Assembly (NCBI GenBank): GCA_051208035.1
Contig: JBPJFZ010000009.1
Coordinates: 62,001-126,000 of the forward strand
Direction: 5' to 3'
From: JACKOB01 sp024234575
GTDB taxonomy: Bacteria > Pseudomonadota > Gammaproteobacteria > Pseudomonadales > Oleiphilaceae
DNA length: 64,000 bases
Each line of letters begins with the position of its first letter. Position 1 is the stretch's first letter. A model generated the notes under the pieces. The model was given only the letters and a program-made list of their open reading frames with translations. It ran no database searches and was not told the origin of the DNA. Positions 1 through 9,134 of this stretch are shown here, one piece after another. The position numbers were made by a program, and so were the translations under genes.

Positions 1-461
1 GTTTTTAGTTCAGGTGAGGCGTTGGCGGATACATTTTCAGGAGAAGGTCTGTCAGGAGAGGGTCTGGCGTACAGCTGGAAATCTTTGATACCGAGCGAGG
101 CTGCCTGTTTCTTTAAGTCTTTCACCGCCGCAAGCGGTGTGTAGGGTGCCCAATAAAGTGAATGAATGTCGCTGTACTGTCGCAGGAAAATATTGGCGTG
201 TTTTTCAAAAGCGGCGGCGCTGGCGGTGTTGCTTTGCAAGGTCGCGCCAAGAGACTCGAAAACTGCCAGACGAGAGCCAATCTGGTCCGACAGATTAATA
301 TTGCGCTGATGCGCCACCAGCTGCATTTCGCTAAGTGCTTGTTCACTTTGTTGCCAGCTAACGAAAAAGTAAACCATCACAGAAACGGCTGTTCCAAGCA
401 GAAGCACTAAAATTCGGAACAGGAACAGCTTTTTCGAATGAAACTGCGGTGATGGCGTCAT
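1..461 (-). CDS. CHASE-domain sensor protein, N-terminal part (truncated by the window edge)
   Basis: An open minus-strand frame begins at the ATG at 461-459 and continues past base 1, giving about 153 residues. It opens with a charged stretch and one hydrophobic segment (residues 11-34, FRILVLLLGTAVSVMVYFFV), then a sensor region containing YSDIHSLYWAPYTP and a G-x-x-D-F-Q-L-Y-A-R segment. This is the pattern of the extracytoplasmic CHASE ligand-binding domain. CHASE domains normally sit in front of GGDEF/EAL or histidine kinase output modules, which would lie outside the window, so the output is unknown. The ribosome binding site is weak (GAG about 12 bases upstream). The CHASE call is from motif memory; membrane-anchored sensor is the safe minimum. 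Confidence 0.7.
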   Translation of the reverse strand, partial: MTPSPQFHSKKLFLFRILVLLLGTAVSVMVYFFVSWQQSEQALSEMQLVAHQRNINLSDQIGSRLAVFESLGATLQSNTASAAAFEKHANIFLRQYSDIHSLYWAPYTPLAAVKDLKKQAASLGIKDFQLYARPSPDRPSPENVSANASPELK

Positions 462-565
462 TTCAGCAAGCTCTGTGATAAGGCTTAAAGTTCTGCATAG
501 GATTAGCAGTTAGCCCTTTTAATGTAGTCGATGCAGAGGGATTGTTCTAGGTAAGCCAAAAAAGG

Positions 566-880
566 CTATACATGGTGCGGCGCGAGCTCAATCGAGGAGG
601 TTTGTTTACCCAGCATGGTAATGGTGCCGTAGTAGCGGTATTCACCCGTGGAAGAAAACTCAAAGCGATAGGTACGACGCAGCTTCCATTGCTTGCGAAT
701 ATTTTTACTGACGCCAATGCCGGTAAGCACCAGGCTCTCGTCAAGAAACTCGACCGTGTTTTTTTCGCAATATTGTTTCACCGAAAACAATGCCCGCTCT
801 TTTATTTCTCGGGCTTTCCACCAGTACGCGGCGGAGGCCGCCAGCACGGCAATAATAAAAAGGTCGCTTAGTTCAAGCAC
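566..880 (-). CDS. DUF3301 family small membrane-anchored protein
   Basis: This 104-residue protein appears to start at GTG (880-878). It has one N-terminal membrane segment (LFIIAVLAASAAYWW, about residues 7-21), then a conserved soluble part with KQYCEKNTVEFLDESLVL, WKLRRTYRFEFSSTGEYRYYG and TITMLGK. These match my memory of the DUF3301 family of gammaproteobacteria, whose function is unknown. The protein is probably inner-membrane anchored with the C-terminal part cytoplasmic. It shares its strand with the truncated sensor downstream, 104 bases away, but nothing shows that they form an operon. Confidence 0.8.
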   Translation of the reverse strand: MLELSDLFIIAVLAASAAYWWKAREIKERALFSVKQYCEKNTVEFLDESLVLTGIGVSKNIRKQWKLRRTYRFEFSSTGEYRYYGTITMLGKQTSSIELAPHHV

Positions 881-972
881 GTTAATCAGGCTCTTTGAGG
901 TAGTGTTCGAATTGTACGGTCATTTTACACACGATGACAGCGAAACGGGGTCGGATTGATTTTGTTCTGACC

Positions 973-1018
973 AATAGAAGAGCCCTGCCAATAGGTGTGT
1001 TGGCAGGGCTCTTCTATT
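973..1018. terminator. Perfect 19-bp inverted repeat, terminator-like hairpin
   Basis: Bases 973-991 and 1000-1018 are exact reverse complements around an 8-base loop, with a GC-rich core (GAGCCCTGCC). Flanking T or A runs are short, so it could stop transcription from either side only weakly. It lies between two divergently oriented genes (DUF3301 leftward, yigZ rightward), which is unusual for a terminator. A regulatory hairpin in the yigZ leader is the alternative. Confidence 0.65.
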
Positions 1019-1175
1019 TAGCCGCTAGTTACGCTTGCTTATCCTCTTAATCGTCTACGTTATTAACAACATCCATACCAAGCAAACAACTTTATTCCTC
1101 GCCTACACTACGTTACCTTATCATTCATCCACAGTAAGTTACTTTGCCAAGCCTGTAAAAGCCAAACGAAAAATT

Positions 1176-1805
1176 ATGTCTAAAACGGATGCACCATCAT
1201 CACAATATTCAGTGCCTTGCGGTGACGCGCTGGTGGAAACCGAGGTGAAAAAAAGCCGCTTTATTGCGCTGGCGGCGTTTGCCGATAATCGTGAGTCTGC
1301 CCTTGAGATGCTTGAACGTGTGAAGCTGCGGTATCCTGATGCACGGCACCATTGCTGGGCCTATGTGATTGAAAGTGGCCGGTCTGCCGCTGCTTCCGAT
1401 GATGGTGAACCCTCTGGTACCGCGGGCAAACCCATATTGAATGTGCTGCAGCACAAAAAAATCACCGAAATAATGCTGATTGTCGTGCGCTACTTTGGTG
1501 GCATTAAGCTGGGTGCTGGTGGATTGGTGCGTGCATATAGTGCTGCCGCACAGGCGGCGATCAGTGCGCTTGAGGTGGCGACACCAATGATTTATTCACG
1601 TTTTACAGTGAGTGTCGAGTTTGCCAACGAAGCCCAGTTGCGTTATCTGGTCGAGCGCTTTGACGGTCGTATCGACAAGATAGATTATCTGACGGATGTG
1701 CAGGCTTTAGTGGCTATACCCGCCGATAATGCAGCGGCCTGGCAAATAGAGGCGGCAAGAATTCTTACATGCTGCAATGTCGTTGATATGCCACCGCAGG
1801 AATAA
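1176..1805 (+). CDS. yigZ: YigZ/IMPACT family protein (UPF0029)
   Basis: This 209-residue protein has the hallmark IMPACT-type core: KKSRFIALAA near the N-terminus, HHCWAYVI, DDGEPSGTAGKPIL, and VRYFGGIKLGAGGLVRAYS. A C-terminal DUF1949-like ferredoxin fold follows. The biochemical role of bacterial YigZ is not settled; the eukaryotic relative IMPACT modulates GCN2. The frame is open back to 1035, but those 47 extra residues do not look like family sequence, so I chose the ATG at 1176 (MSKTDAPSSQ). Two bases separate its stop from the next gene, which suggests co-transcription with the FAN1-like nuclease. Confidence 0.92.
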   Translation: MSKTDAPSSQYSVPCGDALVETEVKKSRFIALAAFADNRESALEMLERVKLRYPDARHHCWAYVIESGRSAAASDDGEPSGTAGKPILNVLQHKKITEIMLIVVRYFGGIKLGAGGLVRAYSAAAQAAISALEVATPMIYSRFTVSVEFANEAQLRYLVERFDGRIDKIDYLTDVQALVAIPADNAAAWQIEAARILTCCNVVDMPPQE

Positions 1806-1807
1806 AA

Positions 1808-3511
1808 ATGCAGCAAAATGTGCTTCCTGCCGATTACTATCTAACCAACTTTCGCCAGCTGACTGATTTCGTTGTTTCCCGCTACGCACATCTGTTGGGG
1901 GAAGATGCCCTGGCGTTTTATCAGGCACTGACTTCTTTACCGGATGATGCACAAAAGCTATATGTCCGAATGCTGCTAAGAAAAGGCCAGTATTTTCGCC
2001 GCAGTAAGTTAGGTTACGACGAAATTACCTCTGTCGATGCGGCACTTAATGTATTAGCAGAGGCTGGCTTCGTAACGGTTGATGCACCTGCGCCAGACGT
2101 CGCGTTGGTGAAGTTGTTTACTAAAGCGGAGTTGGTAGCCTGTTTCGCTGATGCCAGCCTCAAGCCGTTAAGCCGAGCCGAGCTGGATGAGTCTTTACTG
2201 CAGCGACCTATCAGAGAAGTGTGTGATCAGCTGCTTGCCTTTGCTCAGCGGCAAGACGGTGAGCAACTGATTCAGCTCTGTCGGGGCGAGCATTTTGTGG
2301 TTTTCAGGTTGCTGTTTTTTGGCAACTTACATCAGGATATGACCGATTTTGTGCTGCGGGACTTAGGTTTGAGCCGGTACGAGTCCTATCCGCTGGACGC
2401 CGATAGCGCTGCCTTGCAAACCTCCGATCAGGTCGCCGCGCATCTGCTTTACTATGATTACTGCGAGCAGGCTGAAAATATTGATGATCACTGCGCAGCG
2501 GACATTACCTGCATGCTGCGGTCGCTGGTGTCAGAGCTGATGACGGCGACAAAGTCAGATTCTGTGCTGCGCCGGCGGGTGCATCGTTTGCTGCTTAAAT
2601 ATGCACGACAGCTGGAGCGACTGCAGGCGACGCAGGCGGCGCTGGAAATTTATCAGCAGGTAGACAGACCTCCTTCCCGTGAGCGGCAGGCCAGACTAAT
2701 GGCAGAGCAGCACCGGTTTGTCGAGGCATTGGCGCTTTGCGAGCAGATTTTGCAGGATTCTACCAATGAAGAAGAGCAGGAGTTTGCCGAAGCTTTTGCT
2801 GCTCGTTGTCTGAAAAAAGCGGCCAGGTCAGGCTGCGACACATCTAATCTGATGGCATCTCATGCGCTGCAGCGTGCTCGTCTTAACCTGGCTAAATACA
2901 CACCGCCGACGGAACTGCTTGCTTTGTCGGGGGCAGATACCTCTGTCGAAGAATGTGTGGCCGCACATTTTCGCTCGCATGGTGCCTGCTTTTTTGTTGA
3001 AAACACCCTCATGAATGCTGTTTTTGGTTTGGCCTTGTGGGAAGTGATTTTTGCGCCGGTGCAAGGGGCGTTTTATCATCCGTTTCAGATAGGGCCGGCA
3101 GACTTATATGAAGACTTTGCGTCTAATCGTCAGGGGCTTTTGCAGCGGTTCTGGCAAGAAAACAGCGATAGTGAGTCACTCAGCGCAAAGGTATTGGCAA
3201 CCTTCCGTACCAAGTCAGGCATTGCCAATCCGTTTGTACATTGGCCAGCGCTGGATGAGGCCCTGCTAACGCTGGCGCTGGCACGGATACCCTATGCCCA
3301 TTGGGAAGCGGTGTTGAAGCGAATGTTGCTGGATATTCGCCACCATCGATCTGGTTTCCCTGACCTGATCTGGTTTCCGGATTCGGGTGGTTATGAGTTG
3401 CTGGAAGTGAAAGCCCCAGGAGATAAAATACAGCAAAATCAGCGACGGTGGATGGCGTATTTTGATCGTCATCACATCCCGCATCGATTGGTTAACGTGC
3501 AATGGTTATGA
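1808..3511 (+). CDS. FAN1-type VRR-NUC structure-specific nuclease
   Basis: This is a 567-residue bacterial counterpart of Fanconi-associated nuclease 1. FAN1 proteins cut 5' flap and branched DNA and help unhook interstrand crosslinks. The C-terminal VRR-NUC domain (about residues 450-567) carries the PD-(D/E)XK residues: GFPDL with D519, then E533-V-K535 in LLEVKAPGDKIQ, followed by QRRW. The N-terminal half has the winged-helix and helical features of the family (RMLLRKGQYFRRSKLGY), then a helical TPR-like middle region. The Pseudomonas aeruginosa FAN1 structure is the established reference. Its 3' end overlaps the following nuclease-helicase gene by 10 bases, so the two are almost certainly translated from one message. 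Confidence 0.92.
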   Translation: MQQNVLPADYYLTNFRQLTDFVVSRYAHLLGEDALAFYQALTSLPDDAQKLYVRMLLRKGQYFRRSKLGYDEITSVDAALNVLAEAGFVTVDAPAPDVALVKLFTKAELVACFADASLKPLSRAELDESLLQRPIREVCDQLLAFAQRQDGEQLIQLCRGEHFVVFRLLFFGNLHQDMTDFVLRDLGLSRYESYPLDADSAALQTSDQVAAHLLYYDYCEQAENIDDHCAADITCMLRSLVSELMTATKSDSVLRRRVHRLLLKYARQLERLQATQAALEIYQQVDRPPSRERQARLMAEQHRFVEALALCEQILQDSTNEEEQEFAEAFAARCLKKAARSGCDTSNLMASHALQRARLNLAKYTPPTELLALSGADTSVEECVAAHFRSHGACFFVENTLMNAVFGLALWEVIFAPVQGAFYHPFQIGPADLYEDFASNRQGLLQRFWQENSDSESLSAKVLATFRTKSGIANPFVHWPALDEALLTLALARIPYAHWEAVLKRMLLDIRHHRSGFPDLIWFPDSGGYELLEVKAPGDKIQQNQRRWMAYFDRHHIPHRLVNVQWL

Positions 3512-5907
3512 GTCATCAGATACCCGCACAGGCGCATCGAATGTATGAAGTTGGCGTGAAAACACTCGTCGACTTCGCTTGCCGTCAGGGGGATCTGGTT
3601 TTGGCGTTTGCCCAGTCACCTACCGCCGAAGAAGGCCAGCGCGTGCATAAAAAACTGCAGGCTGCTCGTAAGTTAGAGGCTGGTGTTGAGGTAGAGGTGA
3701 GCCTCAGTGTGGTGATTGATTTGCAGGTGAATGCTGAGGCGGCCTCCTTAAAGATCAGCGGCCGCGCCGATGTCGTGCATGTCAATGCGGATAATCCGTT
3801 GGTTGAAGAAATCAAATCGACCTATGTCGCACCTGAACTGATACCAGAGGGTACGAAAGCTTTGCACTGGAGTCAGGCGAAAATTTATGCCTATGCACTG
3901 GCAGTGCAACATGGCTGGTCACAAGTGCAGGTACGTTTGCTCTATTTTGATCTCACCTCGGCAAAAGAAATTCCGCTACAACAATGTTTTGGTGTTGCCC
4001 ATTTGCACGAGTTTGCCCACAAGGCAGCGAGTCTCTATCTGCAATGGATTGTGATGGTTGAGGCCGCCAGAGAGAAGTCGCGTTATTTTTCCCGTCAGGT
4101 GGCGTTTCCTTATCCGGCGTTTCGTGCTGGCCAACATGCCTTTGCCAAATCGGTTTATTGCGCCATACGGGATAAACAGAACCTGATTGCGCAGGCCCCC
4201 ACTGGGGTTGGTAAAACGATGAGCACCTTGTTTCCGGCGATCAAAGCGTTTGGTGAGCAGCAGGTAGACAAGATTGTTTATCTGACGGCCAAACAAACCG
4301 GCCGGGCCATCGCCTTTGATGCGCTCGAAAAACTAAGTAAAGGAGAAAGTGTTTTAGCAACACTGGAATTGCGCGCGAAGGCGAAGGCTTGTGTTTGTCA
4401 AAACGGCAGTGTTTGCTTAGAGGATGGCCAGATTTGCCCACAAACAGAAGGCTTTTTCGATCGGCTGCCAGCGGCAAGGGAAGCCTTACTTAACCTGCGT
4501 GACATCAATAGCGAGCAGATTGCGACAGTGGCGGCCGCACATCATCTTTGTGCCTTTGAGCTGGCGCTACAAATGTTGCCATGGGTAGATGTTGTGATCT
4601 GTGACTACAACTACGTCTATGACCCGCTGGTGCGTCTGAGCTTTTTCGAAGAAACCACCGATCGCATTGCGGTGCTCGTAGACGAGGCCCACAATCTGGT
4701 TGAGCGTGGCCGTAGTATGTATTCGGCGCAGCTGCTCCTGGGCGATGCGCAACGTCAACAACGTCTTTTAGGCAAATCACCGTTGGTAAAGCCAGTACGT
4801 TCGCTGGTGCAGGCGATCAAGAAAACCCTCGCCAGTATTAGCCCAGAACAAGCCCATGACCACCAAAACAGCCCTATCCAGGAACAGTGCCCCAGTGCCC
4901 TGCAACGGGCCTGTGAGCGGTTGCTTGAAGCCCTGCGTATACAACAGGCTGCGGCAGATCCCGTGCCAGGATTTATGCACGAATGGCTGAAAGAGGTGTA
5001 CCGCTATATCGCCATTGAGCGCTTGTTCAACGACAACCACCGTTGCTTGCTGCATACAACAGATGATCGCTCTTCTGGCATTGAGCTGTTTTGTATTGAC
5101 CCCTCAAACTGGCTGCTCGACATTAATAAAAAGCATGTCAGTACCATCGCCTTTTCGGCCACGCTGAGCCCGGCAGATTACTTTCAAGGATTGATTGGTT
5201 TGCCAGAAAATACGCCACAACTGACGCTGCCTTCGCCGTTTCCTCAGGAAAACCTTCGCTTACTGATTGCTGATTCAATTGATACCCGCTGGCATTATCG
5301 CGACCGAGCCGTAACGGGCATAAGCGATTTAATCAACACAACCATTAAGCAGAGAGCAGGCAAGTACATGGCCTTTTTCTCGTCCTACCAGTTCTTGCGT
5401 CAGGTGCAGCAACATTTCGAGCAACGCTATCCCGACGTAGGCATCATGAGTCAGCAGGCTGATTTGTCTGAAGCTGATCGGGAGCTGTTTCTGCAGCAGT
5501 TTGATAGCCGTGAAGATATCACGTTGGCGTTCGTGATCATCGGTGGCATCTTTGCAGAAGGCATCGACTATATTGGTGATCGTCTCATTGGTGCGATCAT
5601 CATTGGTCCGGGGTTGCCACAACCGGGCTTACATACCCGGCTCATTCAACAAAAATTTGCTACCGGCGTTACGCCAAAAAGAGGTTTCGACTACGCTTTT
5701 CGCTACCCGGCCCTTATTCGTGTGTTACAAAGTGCCGGACGCGTGATTCGGGGAGAAAAAGATCGAGGCATTATTGTCCTGGCAGACAGGCGCTTCGCGA
5801 CGCCTGATTATCTGGCGCTTTATCCGCCGCACTGGCAGCCGTGGATCGTGAGTGACACCTCCCAGTTGGTGAATAACTTGCGCGGTTTTTGGGATAAGGT
5901 CGAGTAG
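3502..5907 (+). CDS. Rad3/DinG-family DNA helicase with N-terminal Cas4-like PD-(D/E)XK nuclease domain
   Basis: This 801-residue protein is a superfamily 2 helicase of the XPD/Rad3/DinG group. The helicase shows Walker A APTGVGKT (about residues 233-240), four cysteines typical of the 4Fe-4S domain (C297, C299, C305, C312), a DEAH box (394-397) and motif VI QSAGRVIRG. The first about 140 residues resemble a RecB/Cas4-like nuclease: GRADVV with D90, E103-I-K105, and SQAKIYAY with Q125. It therefore probably cleaves as well as unwinds. A second in-frame ATG at 3508 would give the common ATGA overlap with the nuclease gene; neither start has a clear ribosome binding site. A joint role with FAN1 in crosslink or branched-DNA repair is inference. 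Confidence 0.88.
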   Translation: MVMSHQIPAQAHRMYEVGVKTLVDFACRQGDLVLAFAQSPTAEEGQRVHKKLQAARKLEAGVEVEVSLSVVIDLQVNAEAASLKISGRADVVHVNADNPLVEEIKSTYVAPELIPEGTKALHWSQAKIYAYALAVQHGWSQVQVRLLYFDLTSAKEIPLQQCFGVAHLHEFAHKAASLYLQWIVMVEAAREKSRYFSRQVAFPYPAFRAGQHAFAKSVYCAIRDKQNLIAQAPTGVGKTMSTLFPAIKAFGEQQVDKIVYLTAKQTGRAIAFDALEKLSKGESVLATLELRAKAKACVCQNGSVCLEDGQICPQTEGFFDRLPAAREALLNLRDINSEQIATVAAAHHLCAFELALQMLPWVDVVICDYNYVYDPLVRLSFFEETTDRIAVLVDEAHNLVERGRSMYSAQLLLGDAQRQQRLLGKSPLVKPVRSLVQAIKKTLASISPEQAHDHQNSPIQEQCPSALQRACERLLEALRIQQAAADPVPGFMHEWLKEVYRYIAIERLFNDNHRCLLHTTDDRSSGIELFCIDPSNWLLDINKKHVSTIAFSATLSPADYFQGLIGLPENTPQLTLPSPFPQENLRLLIADSIDTRWHYRDRAVTGISDLINTTIKQRAGKYMAFFSSYQFLRQVQQHFEQRYPDVGIMSQQADLSEADRELFLQQFDSREDITLAFVIIGGIFAEGIDYIGDRLIGAIIIGPGLPQPGLHTRLIQQKFATGVTPKRGFDYAFRYPALIRVLQSAGRVIRGEKDRGIIVLADRRFATPDYLALYPPHWQPWIVSDTSQLVNNLRGFWDKVE

Positions 5908-5908
5908 G

Positions 5909-5935
5909 GAGCCGTTGCCAGTTGATAATGGCTCT
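5909..5935. terminator. Short hairpin after the helicase gene
   Basis: GAGCCGTT and AATGGCTC form an 8-base stem (one G-U pair) directly after the helicase stop codon. No T run follows, so termination here would be weak or Rho-dependent. Confidence 0.35.
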
Positions 5936-6101
5936 GCGGATAGTGTGTCTGACACATGTAATATCTGTATCGATATAAGTATGAATTAATCAATACATTT
6001 TTTTAAACATAGATAGTAGTTACGGTGAGCTTATCTGCGGTAGAATCCGCCAATTTTCCATTTACCATCCTTGCGACACACGAAACTTTAAGGCACCTAT
6101 C

Positions 6102-6527
6102 ATGAGAATTATCAAAAATATTACCTACCCTGTATTTTTTGCGGCTTTATTAAGCTCGACTGCACAGGCAGATGAGAGTCCGCTTGCGGGAATAAAACTG
6201 GGTTTCGGACACGACCTTGGGTTTGGTATGACCGGCCAGATTGGAAACTTTAACGGATTCATCGGCAATGATGGCGTGGCGGTTGACTATATTTTCGTGA
6301 GAGAAAAGATCGAGGCGGAAATACCTGTGCATTGGTATATCGCCGCTGGCGGATTTGTTAATTGGCGAGGAGATGATACAGATTTAGGGGCGCGTACGCC
6401 TGTAGGAGTGGATGTAAATTTTGCCAAGGGCTGGGATATTTACGCGCAGATTATTCCTGAGCTGGAAATAGTGCAGGAGTTTGAGTTTGACCTCGATGGT
6501 GCGATTGGGGTGCGTTATCAGTTTTAG
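6102..6527 (+). CDS. Small outer-membrane beta-barrel-like protein
   Basis: This is a 141-residue exported protein. A Sec signal peptide ends at AQA-DE (about residue 23). The rest is rich in alternating short strands separated by Gly/Asp/Asn turns (GFGHDLGFGMTGQIGNF, WYIAAGGFVNW, GVRYQF) and ends in phenylalanine, as BAM-recognised outer-membrane proteins do. I do not recognise a named family. It stands alone, with 194 bases before it and 211 after. Confidence 0.7.
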   Translation: MRIIKNITYPVFFAALLSSTAQADESPLAGIKLGFGHDLGFGMTGQIGNFNGFIGNDGVAVDYIFVREKIEAEIPVHWYIAAGGFVNWRGDDTDLGARTPVGVDVNFAKGWDIYAQIIPELEIVQEFEFDLDGAIGVRYQF

Positions 6528-6738
6528 TATCGGCTGAATCTGGCAGTTACCAAAGCCTCAGATTTCGCCTACCCTAAACTTATTGTTTTCAATCATTGCG
6601 CAAGCCATCTTAGCCGCTTACATTATGGTTTCTAAATTAATAGCTTCTGCATTACAGGCTTTTCGCTTTAAGGGTTTTATATCCTGGGCGAATAAATTTC
6701 GTTTAAATTAACCGTCATAATAAAAAGGGGAGCACGAA

Positions 6739-8013
6739 ATGAGAGATGAAACTATTGCCATTCATCATGGCTATGAAACCGATCCAACAACCAAGTCGGT
6801 AGCTGTGCCTATTTATCAAACCGTATCTTATGAGTTCGACAGCGCCCAGCACGGTGCTGATCTGTTTAATCTGGCAGTGCCGGGTAATATTTACACGCGC
6901 ATTATGAATCCAACCAACGATGTGCTGGAAAAGCGTGTTGCCGAGCTAGAAAAAGGCATTGCCGCACTGGTAGTAAGTGCCGGCAGTGCTGCCATTAGTT
7001 ATGCCATCCAAAGCATTGCTGAAGCCGGCAGCAACATTGTGACCGTACCGCAGTTATACGGTGGCACGTTCACGCTGTTTCAGCATATGTTGCCAAAGCA
7101 GGGCATTGAAGTTCGCTTTGCTAAAGATGACAAGCCCGAGAGCCTTGCCGCACTAATCGATGATAAAACAGCCGCTGTTTATTGTGAAAGTATTGGTAAT
7201 CCTGCGGGTAATATTATCGACCTGAAAGCACTGGCGGATGCGGCCCATGCCAAGGGTGTGCCGCTGATAGTGGACAACACTGTCGCCACGCCAATACTGT
7301 GCAAGCCAATTGAGCATGGTGCAGATATTGTCGTACACAGTTTAACCAAATATATGGGTGGACATGGCAACTCTTTGGGCGGTGCAATTGTCGATTCAGG
7401 CAACTTCCCTTGGGCGAAGTACCCCGATCGCTTCCCGATGATGAGCCAGCCAGAGCCTGCTTATCATGGCGTGGTTTATACCGATGCGTTTGGCCCGGCC
7501 GCGTTTATCGGTCGTTGCCGAACCGTGCCGTTGCGTAATACGGGCGCTGCGTTATCACCGATGAACGCATTTTTGTTGCTGCAGGGGATCGAAACCTTAG
7601 CCTTGAGAATGGAGCGTCACTGTGAAAATGCCATGAAGGTGGCTGCCTATTTAAAGGCTCACCCTCAGGTCGAGTGGGTACGATACGGCGGTCTCGAGAG
7701 TGACCCTTACCATGCACTGGCGAAAAAATATATGCAGGGAACTCCCGCCTCCATTCTCACCTTTGGCATTAAAGGCGGTATGGATGCCGGGGTGAAGTTT
7801 TACGACGCCCTAGCACTGTTCAAGCGATTGGTAAATATTGGTGATGCGAAATCACTGGCATGTCATCCCGCCTCAACAACCCATCGCCAGCTGAGTGAAC
7901 AAGAGCAGAAGGATGCTGGGGTGACCCCAGAGATGATCCGTCTATCGGTAGGCATTGAGCACATCGATGATATTCTTGCAGATCTTGCGCAATCACTCGC
8001 GGCGGCCAAGTAA
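6739..8013 (+). CDS. metY: O-acetylhomoserine sulfhydrylase (aminocarboxypropyltransferase)
   Basis: MetY is a PLP enzyme of the Cys/Met metabolism family that makes homocysteine from O-acetylhomoserine and sulfide, giving direct sulfur entry to methionine. The 424-residue length and N-terminus (RDETIAIHHGYETDPTTKSV) fit O-acetylhomoserine sulfhydrylases rather than the about 390-residue MetB/MetC/MetZ enzymes. The PLP lysine is K204 in VVHSLTKYMGGHGNSLGG. The start has a GGGGAG ribosome binding site. No methionine genes adjoin it, and I see no SAM riboswitch fold in the 211 bases upstream. Confidence 0.93.
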   Translation: MRDETIAIHHGYETDPTTKSVAVPIYQTVSYEFDSAQHGADLFNLAVPGNIYTRIMNPTNDVLEKRVAELEKGIAALVVSAGSAAISYAIQSIAEAGSNIVTVPQLYGGTFTLFQHMLPKQGIEVRFAKDDKPESLAALIDDKTAAVYCESIGNPAGNIIDLKALADAAHAKGVPLIVDNTVATPILCKPIEHGADIVVHSLTKYMGGHGNSLGGAIVDSGNFPWAKYPDRFPMMSQPEPAYHGVVYTDAFGPAAFIGRCRTVPLRNTGAALSPMNAFLLLQGIETLALRMERHCENAMKVAAYLKAHPQVEWVRYGGLESDPYHALAKKYMQGTPASILTFGIKGGMDAGVKFYDALALFKRLVNIGDAKSLACHPASTTHRQLSEQEQKDAGVTPEMIRLSVGIEHIDDILADLAQSLAAAK

Positions 8014-8033
8014 CATACCTTTTCTCTGCAATC

Positions 8034-8058
8034 GACCGCCGTGCTGTCTGTGGCGGTC
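8034..8058. terminator. Hairpin between convergent metY and SDR genes
   Basis: GACCGCC (8034-8040) and GGCGGTC (8052-8058) form a 7-bp GC-rich stem with an 11-base loop, followed by a few T residues (TGTGGTTTT). It sits just after metY, with the SDR gene ending at 8130 from the other side. Confidence 0.5.
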
Positions 8059-8129
8059 CATTGTGGTTTTAAGTAATTTCTTCAACCTAATTCAGAGGCT
8101 TTATCGGCTTGCGCTGGCTTTGGTGTTTC

Positions 8130-9134
8130 TCAGATTCGCTGTTGCCCTCTCACATAGCCTGTCTGCTTAAACCATCGCAGTGTTCTGCGAATCGCCTCTT
8201 CTAACGTAACTGTCGCCGTAAACCCTAATTCACGCTCGGCTTTCGAACCATCCAGAAACTGGCCGGCGGACAGCACGGCTATGGCTGTTTCACTAAGACG
8301 TGGCTCAGGCCCCTTGAGGTAGTGGTATCTGGCAATCTGCGCCTTGCTGATGATTTTCGCTAACCACAAAGGAATGGCTTTGGGTGCTTTTGTCTGTGTG
8401 ATATCCGCAATGGCTGCTATCAAATCATCCATGGCAATATCAACGCCGGTTAACAGGTAGCGCTCACCGGGTCGGCCTTTTTCTGCTGCCAGCAGCAAGC
8501 CTCGACCGGCATCACCGGCGTAAATCACATTGCGGTTGCCAGCAACATAGGCGGGTAGCGTACCGTTAGCGATGTCCATAATCAGGCGGCCGGTGGTGGG
8601 GCCGTAATCAAACTCACCAAACGTCATCGAGGGAATACCTATTACCACTGGCAGCCCTTCATTCGCCATCATTTTCGCCTGATTATCCATTGCCCACTTC
8701 ACTTGCAGGTATGGGTTTTTATTGGAAGGCGCTTCAGAATAATTTAGCGTTTCGTTGCCGGGCTCACCATGAGGGTGTGTGGGTAAGGCGATGGCACCGC
8801 CAAGATAAACAATTTTCTGTAGATCAGTGTCTTTGCAGGCATCGTAAAAATTAGTCATTTGTTGCATTGCGCGGGTTACATCTCCCTGCCAGGGGCAGGG
8901 GAGCGTGGGATAGTAACCGGCACAATTGATCACAGCATCAACAGGCTGCAAGGCCCGGCGAAGGCTATCGGAGTCATTTAAGTCGCCAATGGCTGAGCAA
9001 TACTCCAAATCAGCAAGGCGTGACAAATCTGACGACTGACGATGCACAACCGTCAGCGTATGACCTGCCGCTACTACCGCTCTTGCCGTGTGGTGGCCCA
9101 ACATACCGGTGGCACCTACTATCGCTATTTTCAT
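8130..9134 (-). CDS. NAD(P)-dependent extended short-chain dehydrogenase/epimerase
   Basis: This 334-residue extended SDR has the Rossmann motif GATGMLGHHTA (about residues 7-17), a substrate-region motif VINCAGYYP, and an active-site Y-x-x-x-K (YLQVK). It resembles dihydroflavonol-reductase-like and HpnA-like epimerases, but the substrate cannot be read from the sequence. The start has a strong AGGAGG ribosome binding site. It is transcribed alone and away from the amidotransferase gene; the 238 bases between hold an AT-rich inverted repeat (9181-9188 / 9199-9206). Confidence 0.85.
   Translation of the reverse strand: MKIAIVGATGMLGHHTARAVVAAGHTLTVVHRQSSDLSRLADLEYCSAIGDLNDSDSLRRALQPVDAVINCAGYYPTLPCPWQGDVTRAMQQMTNFYDACKDTDLQKIVYLGGAIALPTHPHGEPGNETLNYSEAPSNKNPYLQVKWAMDNQAKMMANEGLPVVIGIPSMTFGEFDYGPTTGRLIMDIANGTLPAYVAGNRNVIYAGDAGRGLLLAAEKGRPGERYLLTGVDIAMDDLIAAIADITQTKAPKAIPLWLAKIISKAQIARYHYLKGPEPRLSETAIAVLSAGQFLDGSKAERELGFTATVTLEEAIRRTLRWFKQTGYVRGQQRI

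Noticed and set aside
1035..1175. N-terminal extension of YigZ by 47 residues
   Set aside because: The extra residues are unlike the family and would begin just after a hairpin; the internal ATG fits the known N-terminus.
6528..6738. Possible SAM riboswitch before metY
   Set aside because: No recognisable SAM-I, SAM-II or SAH fold; only AT-rich sequence and a plain ribosome binding site.
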